A stretch of DNA of 64,000 nucleotides from Prado023 sp963714995. GTDB taxonomy: Bacteria > Actinomycetota > Actinomycetes > S36-B12 > CAIYMF01. Every line of letters begins with the position of its first letter. Positions within the stretch are counted from its first letter, which is position 1. The position numbers and the translations under genes are program-made. The stretch is taken from NCBI GenBank assembly GCA_963714995.1, contig CAVQQP010000005.1:62001-126000 (forward strand), written 5' to 3'. Below, one piece after another: positions 11,501 through 19,766 of this stretch. The notes beneath the pieces are model-generated. The model was given only the letters and a program-made list of their open reading frames with translations. It was not told the DNA's origin and did not search any database.

Positions 11501-12148
11501 TCAGCCGTAGGTGTCGCGCGGCCCCCGGCCCCGGACCCGCAGCCGACCCCGCGTGCGTGGCGGGGTCGGGCCGACCACCCGGATCTCGCGGACGACCCCG
11601 GGACCCACCTGGGCCTCGATCGCCGTGCGCAGGGTGGGCATCATCAGCCGCAGCTGCTCGGCCCAGGCCGTGGAGGAGGTCCGGATGAGCAGCACCCCGG
11701 TCTGCGGGTCGAACGCCTCCGGCGAGGCGTGCTCGGCGTTGGCGGTCCCGACGATGTCGGGCCACATCCCGAGGAGTCGGGCGACGTCGAGGCCGGTGCG
11801 CCACCCGTGCTCGTCGACGAGCCGGGACCAGGCTCCCCCGATGGCCATGGGATCGCGCTCGTCCGGGCCCGGCCCGGAGAACCCGGCCACCGGCCGGCGC
11901 CGACGCCTGGTGGCCGAGGGACGGGCGGGCCGCGGTGGATCGGTCGCTGCTGCGCCGGACCGGGCTGCGGACCTGACCCGGGACAGCACGGCACGCGCCG
12001 CGTCCGGGACTCCGGCGGGCGAGCCCTCGGGGTCCTCCGTGGGGGTCGACGGCCCCGGTCGGGTGGTGGCCGACGCGGGCGGCGGGTCGGCACCGAGGTG
12101 ACCTGCGCCCTGCGGAGCGGCGGCGCCGGGGTCGGACGTCGCACTCAT
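11501..12148 (-). CDS. dciA: DciA-type replicative helicase loader (DUF721)
   Basis: This is a DUF721 protein of 215 residues, the family shown to recruit or load DnaB in bacteria lacking DnaC/DnaI. The first about 95 residues are disordered and Pro/Arg-rich. The DciA domain (about 100-215) carries WSRLVDEHGWRTGLDVARLL, GMWPDIVGTANAEHASPEAF, GVLLIRTSSTAWAEQLRLM and a C-terminal basic segment (RTRGRLRVRGRGPRDTYG). The start overlaps the recF stop by 4 bases (ATGA). The order dnaA-dnaN-recF-dciA-gyrB matches Rv0001-Rv0005 in M. tuberculosis, where Rv0004 is this protein. Confidence 0.9.
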   Translation of the reverse strand: MSATSDPGAAAPQGAGHLGADPPPASATTRPGPSTPTEDPEGSPAGVPDAARAVLSRVRSAARSGAAATDPPRPARPSATRRRRRPVAGFSGPGPDERDPMAIGGAWSRLVDEHGWRTGLDVARLLGMWPDIVGTANAEHASPEAFDPQTGVLLIRTSSTAWAEQLRLMMPTLRTAIEAQVGPGVVREIRVVGPTPPRTRGRLRVRGRGPRDTYG

Positions 12149-13290
12149 GCGGCGCCCTGGATCAGGTCGACGACCGCCACCGTGTGACCGCGCAGGACCC
12201 CGGGCACGTCCTCCGGGACGGCCGCGGTGATCAGGACCTGCTCCACCCCGGCGACAGCACCGGCCAGTCGCGCCCGACGATCTGCGTCGAGCTCGGCGAA
12301 GACGTCGTCGAGGATCAGCACCGGCTCCCCACCGGGGCCAGCCTCGGCACGGACAATGTCATAGGACGCCAGCCGCAGGGCCAGGGCCATGGACCAGGAC
12401 TCACCGTGCGAGGCGTACCCGCGCACAGGCATCCCGTGCAGGGTCACCGACAGCTCGTCCCGGTGCGGACCCACCAGGGTGATCCCCCGCGCGAACTCCT
12501 CGTCGCGTCGGGCCAGCAGGGCAGCACGCACCCGCTCCTCCACCTCGTCGCGTCCGAGTCCCGCCACGTCCGGGACACCCGGGACGTACTCGATACGGGC
12601 CCGGGGATCCCGGTCCCCGGGGGCCACTGCCCGGTAGGACTCGGACAGGGGCAGGGACAGCCGGTCCACAAGCGCGGCCCGGGCGCGGATCACCTCGGCG
12701 GACAGGGCAGCCAGTTGGTCGTCCCAGATGGACAGGGTCGCCTCGGCTGCCGATCGGCTGCGCGCACCCCCGCCGCGCAGTGCCGACGCGGACTTCAGCA
12801 GGGAGTTCCGCTGCCGCAGCACCCGCTCCAGGTCGGACAGCACGGCGTCGAACCGCGGCGCGAGGGCCACGGTGAGCTCGTCGAGGTACGTGCGGCGCTC
12901 CCCCGGGTCCCCCTTGACCAGGAACAGGTCCTCGGGGGCGAACAGCACCCGGGACACCTGTCCCAGGACATCGCGCTGCCGCGGTACCGGCGAGCGGTTG
13001 AGGCGGGCCCGGTTCGCCTTCCCCGGGGTGATCTCCAGCTCGACGACCACCTCCCGGCCACCCCGATCGGCATGGACCCGGACCACGGCACGCTCGGCCC
13101 CCTGGCGGACCAACGGAGCATCCGTGGCCACCCGGTGCGAGCGCAGCGAGGCCGCATAGCCGATGGCCTCGATGAGGTTGGTCTTGCCCTGCCCGTTGGC
13201 ACCCACGAAGGTGGTCACCCCGGCGGGGAGGTCGAGCTCCACGGTCGTGTAGGACCGGAAGTCGACCAGGCCGAGGTGGGTGACGTGCAC
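12145..13290 (-). CDS. recF: DNA replication and repair protein RecF
   Basis: RecF is an SMC/ABC-like ATPase that helps load RecA at gaps with RecO and RecR. The protein has 381 residues. The Walker A motif is GANGQGKTNLIEA (about 29-41). The signature region GESWSMALALRLA precedes Walker B, VLILDDVFAELD, and a D-loop. The start is GTG 13290 (VHVTHLGLVDFRSY), 4 bases after the dnaN stop. It is co-transcribed with dnaN upstream and dciA downstream. Unlike Mycobacterium and Streptomyces, which in some species have gnd between dnaN and recF, nothing is inserted here. Confidence 0.96.
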   Translation of the reverse strand: MHVTHLGLVDFRSYTTVELDLPAGVTTFVGANGQGKTNLIEAIGYAASLRSHRVATDAPLVRQGAERAVVRVHADRGGREVVVELEITPGKANRARLNRSPVPRQRDVLGQVSRVLFAPEDLFLVKGDPGERRTYLDELTVALAPRFDAVLSDLERVLRQRNSLLKSASALRGGGARSRSAAEATLSIWDDQLAALSAEVIRARAALVDRLSLPLSESYRAVAPGDRDPRARIEYVPGVPDVAGLGRDEVEERVRAALLARRDEEFARGITLVGPHRDELSVTLHGMPVRGYASHGESWSMALALRLASYDIVRAEAGPGGEPVLILDDVFAELDADRRARLAGAVAGVEQVLITAAVPEDVPGVLRGHTVAVVDLIQGAA

Positions 13291-13294
13291 GCGG

Positions 13295-14437
13295 CTAGGA
13301 CGGAAGGCGGACGGGCATCAGCAGGTACAGGTAGTCATCGGAGGCATCCGCGTCGAAGCTCGCCGCCCCCGTGAGCACAGCCGGCTTGTTGGCATTCGTG
13401 AAGGCCATGTTGGTCACAGGCTTCGAGATCGCCGCGAGGCCCTCGAGCAGGTACCCGGGGTTGAAGGCGATCCGCTCCATGGGCTCACCCGTCACGACGC
13501 ACTCGATGGCATCGAGCCCGATGGCGTCGTCGCCCGTGCCGGCCTCGAGCACGAGCTCCTGGCCGTTGAAGATCATCTTGACCGCACTCGAGCGCTCAGC
13601 CACCAGGGCGACGCGCTTGACCGCCTCGGTGAGCGCGGCGGTCTCGACGCGGGCCACCGTGGGGGACTCCGAGGGCAGGAGCGCCCGGTACTTGGGGAAG
13701 TCCCCCTCCAGCAGGCGCGTGGTGGTCCGTCGGTCCAGCCCTTCGATTCCCAGCAGCCCCTCACCGAGGGCCGCTGACCCGAACGCCAGATGGACCTCGT
13801 CGGCGTGGGCCAGTGCCTTGGCGGTGTCGGCGAGGGTGCGCGCGGGCACGAGGGCCGCCGCGGTGAAGTCGGCTGCCTGGGGAGTCCACGAGAACGTGCG
13901 CACGGCGAGGCGGTAGCGATCGGTCGCGGCCAGCGTCACCTGGTCGCCGTCCACCTCGACGCGCACGCCGGTGAGGAACGGGAGCGCATCATCGCGACCC
14001 GCGGCGACCGCCACCTGTGCGACAGCGCCTGCCAGGACTGTCCCGGGGACGCTGCCGCTGGGGTTGGGCATGGCCGGAAGGGGCGGGTACTCCTCCACGG
14101 GAAGCGTGGGCAGCTCGAACGAGGCACGACCACACCGGACGCGCAGCCTGGTCCCGTCGATCTCGATGTCCACGGGCTGGGCGGGCAGGGATCGGGCGAT
14201 GTCGACCAGCAGGCGTCCATTGACCAGGGCCACGCCGGCGTCAGCCACGTCGGCGGAGACCTCGACCCGTCCCGACACCTCGTAGTCGTAGCTGGCGATG
14301 GACAGCGTCGGCTCGGCACCCGCCACGCACTCCAGGCGCAGCCCTGACAGCATCGGCAGCGCAGGTCGGGTGGGTACGGTCCTGCCGGCCCATGCCACGG
14401 CATCGGCGAACTGGTCACGGTCGACGCGGAACTTCAC
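13295..14437 (-). CDS. dnaN: DNA polymerase III beta sliding clamp
   Basis: DnaN is the processivity clamp of the replicase, a ring-shaped dimer of three-fold repeated domains. At 380 residues the length is normal. It has KFRVDRDQFADAVAWAGRTV at the N-terminus, SGLRLECVAG and domain-boundary stretches, and the C-terminal clamp motif ends DYLYLLMPVRLPS, close to the usual PVR ending. I start at GTG 14437, which follows CCAGGAGGAG; an upstream 26-codon extension lacks similarity. It lies immediately left of the DnaA-box cluster. Confidence 0.97.
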   Translation of the reverse strand: MKFRVDRDQFADAVAWAGRTVPTRPALPMLSGLRLECVAGAEPTLSIASYDYEVSGRVEVSADVADAGVALVNGRLLVDIARSLPAQPVDIEIDGTRLRVRCGRASFELPTLPVEEYPPLPAMPNPSGSVPGTVLAGAVAQVAVAAGRDDALPFLTGVRVEVDGDQVTLAATDRYRLAVRTFSWTPQAADFTAAALVPARTLADTAKALAHADEVHLAFGSAALGEGLLGIEGLDRRTTTRLLEGDFPKYRALLPSESPTVARVETAALTEAVKRVALVAERSSAVKMIFNGQELVLEAGTGDDAIGLDAIECVVTGEPMERIAFNPGYLLEGLAAISKPVTNMAFTNANKPAVLTGAASFDADASDDYLYLLMPVRLPS

Positions 14438-14875
14438 GAACTCCTCCTGGATGTGCGCTGTGCGGGTCACCCTACGACGCCCCGGTGACACGGGGTCGCA
14501 CCGCCGCGACGACACCCACTCTGTGAGCCGTCAGCGCGGGTCGGCGTGCACCAGCTGCTCCGACCTCGGGAACGGGAGTCATCCACAGGCGGCTGGGCCC
14601 TGAGGGCGGTTCATCGAATCCTCCCTAAGTAAGTGGAGTCTTCGTAGTAGGTGCTGTGGATCCTGGGGACAACCGCCGTTGCCGCAGGTCGCGGCGCGTG
14701 TCCGTGACCACAGGGGCTGTGGGCGCAGCTGAGTCGGACCCATGTGATTCGTGGATATCCGCCTCGCCTGCACATGCCCCGACGCACCTGTCCACAGCCG
14801 GGCTGCCAATGCGGGAATGACACGCCCGGTGCCATGCGCGCGTCATCCACAGCCCTCACGATCGACAGGGGGCTC
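14438..14875. other. oriC: Chromosomal replication origin oriC (dnaN-dnaA intergenic)
   Basis: This 438-base gap between dnaN and dnaA is the usual actinobacterial origin position. DnaA-box-like 9-mers (one or two mismatches from TTATCCACA/TTGTCCACA) are at 14579-14587 (TCATCCACA), 14655-14663 (TGTGGATCC, reverse), 14664-14672 (TGGGGACAA, reverse), 14750-14758 (CGTGGATAT, reverse), 14788-14796 (CTGTCCACA) and 14843-14851 (TCATCCACA). A locally A+T-richer stretch lies at about 14613-14652 (cctaagtaagtggagtcttc) and is a candidate unwinding element. No credible gene lies inside. Confidence 0.85.
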
Positions 14876-16301
14876 TCAGCGAGTGGCTGCAGAGGTCCGG
14901 ATCCGGGCCGTGAGGTCCATCACCGAGTTGTACAGCGAGCGCCGCTCGGCCATGAGCGTGCGGATCTTGCGATCGGCGTGCATCACCGTCGTGTGGTCCC
15001 GGCCCCCGAAGAGCTCACCGATCTTGGGCAGGGACAGGTCCGTGAGCTCACGGCACAGGTACATGGCGACCTGACGGGCAGTCACCAGGGTCCGGGAGCG
15101 GGACTGCCCGGTCAGGTCATCGATGGTCACCGAGTAGAACTTCGCCGTCTCGAGCATGATGGCGGGCGCCGTGATCTCCGGGCCGGCCTCGTTCGGGATG
15201 ACGTTGCGCAGCACCTCCTCGGCGAGGCTGAGGTCCACGGGCCGCTTGCTGAGGCTGGCGAAGGCGGTCACGCGGATGAGCGCCCCCTCGAGCTCGCGGA
15301 TGTTGCGCGAGATCTTGCTGGCGATGTACTCCAGCACGTCGGCCGGGACGGTGATGCCCTCCTGGTCGGTCTTGCGGCGCAGGATGGCGATCCGGGTCTC
15401 GAGGTCGGGCGGCTGGATGTCGGTGGTCAGCCCCCAGCCGAACCGCGTGCGCATGCGGTCCTCGAAGTCCTTGAGACGGTTCGGGGCGATGTCGGAGGTG
15501 ATGACGATCTGCTTGTTGGCGTTGTGCAGGGTGTTGAACGTGTGGAAGAACTCCTCCTGGGTCTGCACCTTGCCCGACAGGAACTGGATGTCATCGACGA
15601 GCAGGACGTCGACGTCGCGGTAGCGGCGCTGGAACTGCAGGGCGGCGTCGTCGCGGATGGAGTTGATGAACTCGTTGGTGAACTCCTCGCTGGAGACGTA
15701 GCGCACCCGGGTGCCCGAGTAGAGCATCTGCGTGTAGTGGCCGATGGCGTGCAGCAGGTGGGTCTTGCCCAGGCCGGACTCCCCGTAGATGACCAGCGGG
15801 TTGTAGCTGCGGGCCGGCTGCTCGGCCACGGCCACCGCCGCAGCGTGGGCGAACCTGTTGCTGGCACCAGCGACGAACGTGTCGAACGTGTAGCGCGGGT
15901 TCAGCCGCGCCGACTGCTCGGGCTTCACCTCGGTGGCCCGTGCCGCAGGACGCACCACCGGCTGGGGGCCGGTCGGATCACTCGGCCGGTCGGCGTAGGT
16001 GGAGTCCGCCCAGATGTCGGCGAGGTCGTCGTCGACGTCCAGGGACGGATCGACGGTCACGGCCAGGCTGATGTCGCGGCCCAACAGGGCTGCCAGGGAG
16101 TTCTCGATGGGCGGGCGCAGGTGGGACTCGAGGACGTCCTTGGCGAACGGGTTCGGTGCGGCCAGGACCGCGACGCTCCCGTACACGTTGACCAGTCGGG
16201 ACGAGCTGCAGGAACGCGCGGTGGGAGCGGCTGAGGGCCGTGCTGTCCAGCGAGCTGATGGCGCTGGCCCAGATCTCCGCCGGGTCTGCAGTGTCATCCA
16301 C
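14876..16301 (-). CDS. dnaA: Chromosomal replication initiator DnaA, with apparent 1-base frameshift in domain I
   Basis: DnaA is the AAA+ initiator that binds DnaA boxes and opens oriC. The main frame contains NPRYTFDTFVAGASNRFAHA, Walker A YGESGLGKTHLLHA, Walker B VDVLLVDDIQFLSGK, the arginine-finger region and the C-terminal HTH signature LPKIGELFGGRDHTTVMHA. Domain I is split. GTG 16301, which follows GGAAAGAGG, opens a frame reading DPAEIWASAISSLD then SRSHRAFLQLV, a good domain I start. At the CCC run (16198-16200) similarity moves to the other frame, LVNVYGSVAVLAAPNPFAKD. The gene length (1426) is 3n+1, so one base is surplus. The downstream frame stays open to ATG 16297, so a caller would give an intact protein with a meaningless Arg/Ser/Ala-rich N-terminus. 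Confidence 0.9.
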
Positions 16302-16364
16302 GGGTGAACCTCTTTCCTGGCTGTGCGCCCCCGAGCCACGATCCGCACCGCGGACAGCCCGGCG

Positions 16365-16406
16365 AACCTATGCCAGCCGGATGGCGGCGTGCAAGAGTTT
16401 TCCACA
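16365..16406 (-). promoter_or_regulatory. dnaA promoter with an adjacent DnaA box
   Basis: On the minus strand TTGCAC (16389-16394) and TAGGTT (16365-16370) are spaced 18 bases apart and lie 64 bases upstream of the dnaA GTG. A DnaA-box-like TTTTCCACA (16398-16406, 8 of 9) abuts the -35, which would allow autorepression of dnaA. The rest of the 327-base dnaA-rpmH gap holds only the divergent rpmH promoter. Confidence 0.6.
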
Positions 16407-16511
16407 GGTTGGCGGCCGTCCCGACCGGGGGCCGACTCCCGCCCGGATCACCGCGGTGCCCGCACGGCTTCGAGATGGGCGCCCGAGCATCCGCGACTGA
16501 CGCACGCGCGT

Positions 16512-16541
16512 TTGACCGGTCCTCGGGCTGGTGCGTACCTT
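16512..16541 (+). promoter_or_regulatory. rpmH-rnpA promoter
   Basis: TTGACC (16512-16517) and TACCTT (16536-16541) are spaced 18 bases apart, about 88 bases upstream of rpmH. The position is as expected for the strong promoter of the rpmH-rnpA operon divergent from dnaA. Confidence 0.55.
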
Positions 16542-16628
16542 AGTACCCAGGAAGAGGTCCGTCCGGCCATTGGTGAGCATGCCGAGGGCTCTTCGCCCAC
16601 GATCACCCAGCCGCAAGGATGAGACGCC

Positions 16629-16763
16629 ATGAAGCGCACTTTCCAGCCGAACAACCGTCGGCGTGCACGCACGCACGGCTTCCGCACCCGCATGAGCACC
16701 CGGGCGGGTCGTGCCGTGCTCGCCGCACGTCGCGGCAAGGGTCGCACTCGTATCTCGGCCTAG
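16629..16763 (+). CDS. rpmH: 50S ribosomal protein L34
   Basis: L34 is a very basic 44-residue ribosomal protein buried in the large subunit. It begins MKRTFQPNNRRRARTHGFRT and ends GKGRTRISA, the complete and near-invariant family sequence. It lies divergent to dnaA with oriC nearby and is followed 14 bases later by rnpA, the universal bacterial arrangement. Confidence 0.98.
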   Translation: MKRTFQPNNRRRARTHGFRTRMSTRAGRAVLAARRGKGRTRISA

Positions 16764-16777
16764 TTGCCGAGCCGGTC

Positions 16778-17155
16778 GTGCTGCCCGGGCGTCGAAGGAT
16801 CCGGCGCGCTGAGGACTTCCGCGTCGTGATGCGCGCGGGATCCCGTGCTGCCTCCCGCACCTTGGTCGTGCACGCCCGTGCCACGCAGACCCCCCTGCCT
16901 GCGCGTGCGGGATTCGTCGTGGGTCGTTCCGTGGGGGGATCCGTGGTCCGCCATCGGGTGACCCGGCAGTTGCGCCACCTGATGGCGGGGCATCTGGCGG
17001 GCCTGCCAGCCGGCACCGACGTGGTCGTGAGGGCACTTCCGGCTGCCGCGGGGGCGTCGGGTGCGGAACTCGCCGACGATCTGTCCTCGAGTGTTCGACG
17101 GGTCATGTCCAGGCTGGGACACGAGGCTGGGACGTCCCAGGTGGTGGCCCAATGA
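16778..17155 (+). CDS. rnpA: Ribonuclease P protein component
   Basis: This is the protein cofactor of the RNase P ribozyme that matures tRNA 5' ends. It has 125 residues. Family motifs are GRRRIRRAEDFRVVMRAGSR, GFVVGRSVGGSVVRHRVTRQ (the RNR-type basic motif, here read as VVRHRVTRQLRH) and DVVVRALPAAA. The start is GTG 16778 (VLPGRRRIRR), matching the usual MLP start of actinobacterial RnpA; an upstream extension of the frame covers rpmH and is not coding. Its stop overlaps the yidD start (ATGA). Confidence 0.93.
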   Translation: MLPGRRRIRRAEDFRVVMRAGSRAASRTLVVHARATQTPLPARAGFVVGRSVGGSVVRHRVTRQLRHLMAGHLAGLPAGTDVVVRALPAAAGASGAELADDLSSSVRRVMSRLGHEAGTSQVVAQ

Positions 17156-17487
17156 CAAGGGGTCCAGGACTCGGATCTGCCGCACGGCGGGCATGGGACA
17201 TGACCCTTGGTCGTGTGCTGTCCCTGATCCTCGTCGGCGGAATCCGGGGCTATCAGCGGTTCATCTCACCGCTCTCGGGGCCCACCTGTCGCTACTACCC
17301 CACATGTTCGGCTTATGCTCTGGGGGCGGTGCGCACCCATGGGCCGGTCAAGGGGTTCCTCCTTGCGGTCGGACGGCTGGTGCGCTGCAACCCCTGGTCC
17401 TCGGGTGGGATCGATCACGTGCCGGAGCAAGGGTCCTGGCGGGGTGGTAAGGACGTCCGTCCCACCACGCAACGAGTAGGGAGCTAG
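17152..17487 (+). CDS. yidD: Membrane protein insertion efficiency factor YidD
   Basis: YidD is a small amphipathic membrane-associated protein that assists YidC/Sec insertion. It has 111 residues. The core signature is IRGYQRFISPLSGPTCRYYP followed by TCSAYALGAVRTHGPVKG and RLVRCNPWSSGGIDHVP, with the conserved Cys residues. It overlaps rnpA by 4 bases and is followed 3 bases later by yidC. Confidence 0.96.
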   Translation: MTRGPGLGSAARRAWDMTLGRVLSLILVGGIRGYQRFISPLSGPTCRYYPTCSAYALGAVRTHGPVKGFLLAVGRLVRCNPWSSGGIDHVPEQGSWRGGKDVRPTTQRVGS

Positions 17488-17490
17488 TTC

Positions 17491-18453
17491 GTGTTCCTCT
17501 GGGAATGGCTGCAGGACGCAGTCTCATGGGTCCTTGTGCTCTGGCACGAGTTCTGGTCGCTCTTCCTGGACCCGGACAGCGGCTGGGCCTGGGTCCTGTC
17601 CATCGTGGGCCTGGTCATCGTCATCCGGATCATGCTGATCCCGCTGTTCGTCAAGCAGATCCGGGCCCAGCGCAACATGCAGGCCATCCAGCCCCAGCTC
17701 AAGGCGATCCAGACCAAGTACGCCGGGGACAAGGAGCGCCAGTCCCAGGAGATGATGGCGCTCTACAAGGACACCGGGACCAACCCGTTGGCCTCCTGCC
17801 TGCCGATCCTGCTGCAGGCCCCGATCTTCTTCGCCCTCTTCCGGGTCCTGCAGAACATCGCGGCCGAGGTCCCGGTCGGGGTGTTCAAGTGGCCCCAGTA
17901 CTCCGACCTCCTGGCGTCGGCGCACGATGCGTCCATCTTCGGCGTCCCGCTGTACGGGACCTTCGCAAACGCCGCCGAGACCCCGAACCCGACGAACACC
18001 AAGGTCCTGGCCGTCATCCTGATCATCCTGATGTCGGTGACCAGCTTCATCACCCAGCGCCAGCTGCTGTTGAAGAACACCGCGAGCGACAACCCCATCG
18101 CTCAGCAGATGAAGATCATGATGTACATCTTCCCCGTGATGTTCGCCGTCGGCGGCCTGAACTTCCCGATCGGTGTGCTCATCTACTGGTTCACCACCAA
18201 CCTGTGGACGATGGGACAGCAGTTCTGGGTGATCCGGAACAACCCCCAGCCCGGTACCCCCGCGGCGGAGGCCGCAGCAGCACGCAAGGCAGCGAAGGCA
18301 GCCCGGAAGGGGCTGCCCGTTTCGCCCGAATCGTCGGGTTCTGCGCCCATGATCACCGGTGAGGTCGTCACGGACGACAAGCCCAGTGGCCGCACCCAGC
18401 CGAAGAAGCAGCCTCGAAGCAAGCGGACGGGTCCACCACCCAAGTCCAGCTGA
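17491..18453 (+). CDS. yidC: Membrane protein insertase YidC
   Basis: This is a YidC/Oxa1/Alb3 insertase that folds membrane proteins alone or with SecYEG. It has 320 residues, the Gram-positive-type length without the large periplasmic domain. Five transmembrane segments are visible: about 27-50 (WVLSIVGLVIVIRIMLIP, with the hydrophilic-groove Arg in IRIML), 100-118, 161-190 and two after 205. The cytoplasmic coiled region KQIRAQRNMQAIQPQLKAIQ is typical. The C-terminus is basic (KKQPRSKRTGPPPKSS), thought to contact the ribosome. It starts at GTG 17491. Confidence 0.95.
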   Translation: MFLWEWLQDAVSWVLVLWHEFWSLFLDPDSGWAWVLSIVGLVIVIRIMLIPLFVKQIRAQRNMQAIQPQLKAIQTKYAGDKERQSQEMMALYKDTGTNPLASCLPILLQAPIFFALFRVLQNIAAEVPVGVFKWPQYSDLLASAHDASIFGVPLYGTFANAAETPNPTNTKVLAVILIILMSVTSFITQRQLLLKNTASDNPIAQQMKIMMYIFPVMFAVGGLNFPIGVLIYWFTTNLWTMGQQFWVIRNNPQPGTPAAEAAAARKAAKAARKGLPVSPESSGSAPMITGEVVTDDKPSGRTQPKKQPRSKRTGPPPKSS

Positions 18454-18481
18454 GCACCAGCGAGGCATCACTGGAGGAACA

Positions 18482-18946
18482 ATGAGCAACAGGTCAGAGC
18501 TTGAGCGTGAGGGTGACATCGCGGCCGACTACTTGGAGGCCCTGCTTGACATCGCCGACCTCGACGGGGATATCGACATGGACGTGGAGCGAGATCGCGC
18601 CATGGTCTCCATCGTCGGTGGCGATCTCGACGACCTGGTGGGTCCGGACGGCAAGGTGCTGGAGGCACTCCAGGAGCTGACCAGGCTCGCTGTCACCCGC
18701 GAGACCGGGGAGCGCAGCCGGCTCATGCTGGACATCGCCGGCTTCCGGGCCGCCCGCCGTCGCGAGTTGGCCGAGCTGGGTGAGCGCGCTGTCGCCGACG
18801 TCCGGCGCACCGGCGAGCCGGTCAAGCTGGCCCCGATGACGGCATTCGAGCGCAAGGTGGTGCATGACGTCGTCGCGGATGCTGGCCTGCGCAGTGAGAG
18901 TGAGGGCGAGGGCGCTGCCCGCCGCGTGGTGGTCATGCCGGCGTGA
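18482..18946 (+). CDS. jag: Jag/KhpB family RNA-binding protein (KH + R3H domains)
   Basis: This is a 154-residue RNA-binding protein. A KH-like domain (about 20-80, DRAMVSIVGGDLDDLVGPDG, where the usual GxxG appears as VGPDGKVLEALQ) is followed by an R3H domain (about 88-150) with LMLDIAGFRAARRRELAELG and the R-x3-H-equivalent region FERKVVHDVV. The start is ATG 18482, with GGAGGAAC before it. Jag/KhpB follows yidC throughout the actinobacteria and firmicutes. In firmicutes it is linked to cell-wall and division control and is a kinase target. It overlaps rsmG by 4 bases. Confidence 0.92.
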   Translation: MSNRSELEREGDIAADYLEALLDIADLDGDIDMDVERDRAMVSIVGGDLDDLVGPDGKVLEALQELTRLAVTRETGERSRLMLDIAGFRAARRRELAELGERAVADVRRTGEPVKLAPMTAFERKVVHDVVADAGLRSESEGEGAARRVVVMPA

Positions 18947-19581
18947 TCGATGTTCCACGTGAAACGGAGCTCCGGGAGCGCTACTCGGGCATCCCGGGGA
19001 TGCTGCACTTCGCGGACATCCTCGCCACGCGAGGCGTGGAACGCGGCCTGATCGGCCCACGCGAGGTACCCCGCCTGTGGTCCCGGCACCTGGTCAACTG
19101 CGCCGTCGTGGCGCAGGAGTCCACCGAGGAGATGCCCACGGGGGCCACCGTGGCCGACGTGGGCTCCGGGGCGGGCCTTCCTGGCGTGGTCTGGGCCCTC
19201 GTGCGCCCCGATCTGCGTGTGACCCTGATCGAGCCGCTGCTCCGACGAAGCACCTTCCTGTCGGAGACCGTGGCCGAGGTGGGTCTCGAAGGTCGCGTGC
19301 AGGTGCTGCGCGCTCGCGCGGAGGATGGTGCTCCCGGGTCCTACGACATCGTCACCGCTCGCGCCGTGGCGAGGCTCCCCCAGTTGCTCTCCTGGACTCT
19401 GCCACTGGCCAGGGTGGGGGGCCTTGTGCTGGCGCTGAAGGGATCCGGTGCTGCCCAGGAGGTGCAGGAGGCGGAGTCGGTGCGCAGCTCGCTGGGTGCC
19501 GGGCCGATGACGATCCGTGGGTACGGTGTGGGCATCATCGATCCGCCGACGACGGTGGTCATGATCCCGCGGGTGCGGTGA
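18943..19581 (+). CDS. rsmG: 16S rRNA (guanine527-N7)-methyltransferase RsmG
   Basis: This is an S-adenosylmethionine-dependent methyltransferase that makes m7G527 in 16S rRNA; loss gives low-level streptomycin resistance. It has 212 residues. The SAM-binding motif I is VADVGSGAGLPGVVWALVRP, followed by VTLIEPLLRRSTFL and the RNA-facing RARAEDG/TARAVARLPQL motifs. The start is GTG 18943 within GTGA at the jag stop. The N-terminal residues DVPRET are encoded by a parS-like sequence. Confidence 0.96.
   Translation: MIDVPRETELRERYSGIPGMLHFADILATRGVERGLIGPREVPRLWSRHLVNCAVVAQESTEEMPTGATVADVGSGAGLPGVVWALVRPDLRVTLIEPLLRRSTFLSETVAEVGLEGRVQVLRARAEDGAPGSYDIVTARAVARLPQLLSWTLPLARVGGLVLALKGSGAAQEVQEAESVRSSLGAGPMTIRGYGVGIIDPPTTVVMIPRVR
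18952..18965. promoter_or_regulatory. parS: parS centromere site inside rsmG
   Basis: GTTCCACGTGAAAC matches the consensus GTTTCACGTGAAAC at 13 of 14 positions and is a near-palindrome. It overlaps rsmG codons 4-8 (DVPRE), a classic location for an actinobacterial parS next to parB. It should nucleate ParB. I saw no other parS in the window. Confidence 0.85.
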
Positions 19582-19686
19582 CGCAGGCACGGGACGCGAT
19601 GACGCGCACAGTGCCCGCACACAGCGCTCTGTGAGCACGCAACCACCCACCGTAGTAAATGCGACGAAACGGACATACCGTCCCCA

Positions 19687-19715
19687 CGTTATCCACAGGG
19701 ATTCTGTGGATAACG
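19687..19715. promoter_or_regulatory. Palindrome of two perfect DnaA boxes upstream of parB
   Basis: TTATCCACA (19689-19697) and its reverse complement TGTGGATAA (19705-19713) lie in a 12-bp perfect inverted repeat (19687-19698 and 19704-19715) with a 5-base centre. Both are exact consensus DnaA boxes, better than any in the oriC gap. They sit 22 bases upstream of a TAGGCT -10 hexamer (19737-19742) and 52 bases before the parB start codon, so DnaA binding would overlap the -35 region of a parB promoter. Confidence 0.8.
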
Positions 19716-19766
19716 CCGTTCTCGGCGGATCGGACCTAGGCTCTGGGCCGAGAGTCAGGAGGCAGT

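Noticed and set aside
16298..16405. Upstream extension of the dnaA frame to 16405
   Set aside because: The extra residues are unlike DnaA and cover the dnaA promoter region. The gene begins at GTG 16301 in another frame.
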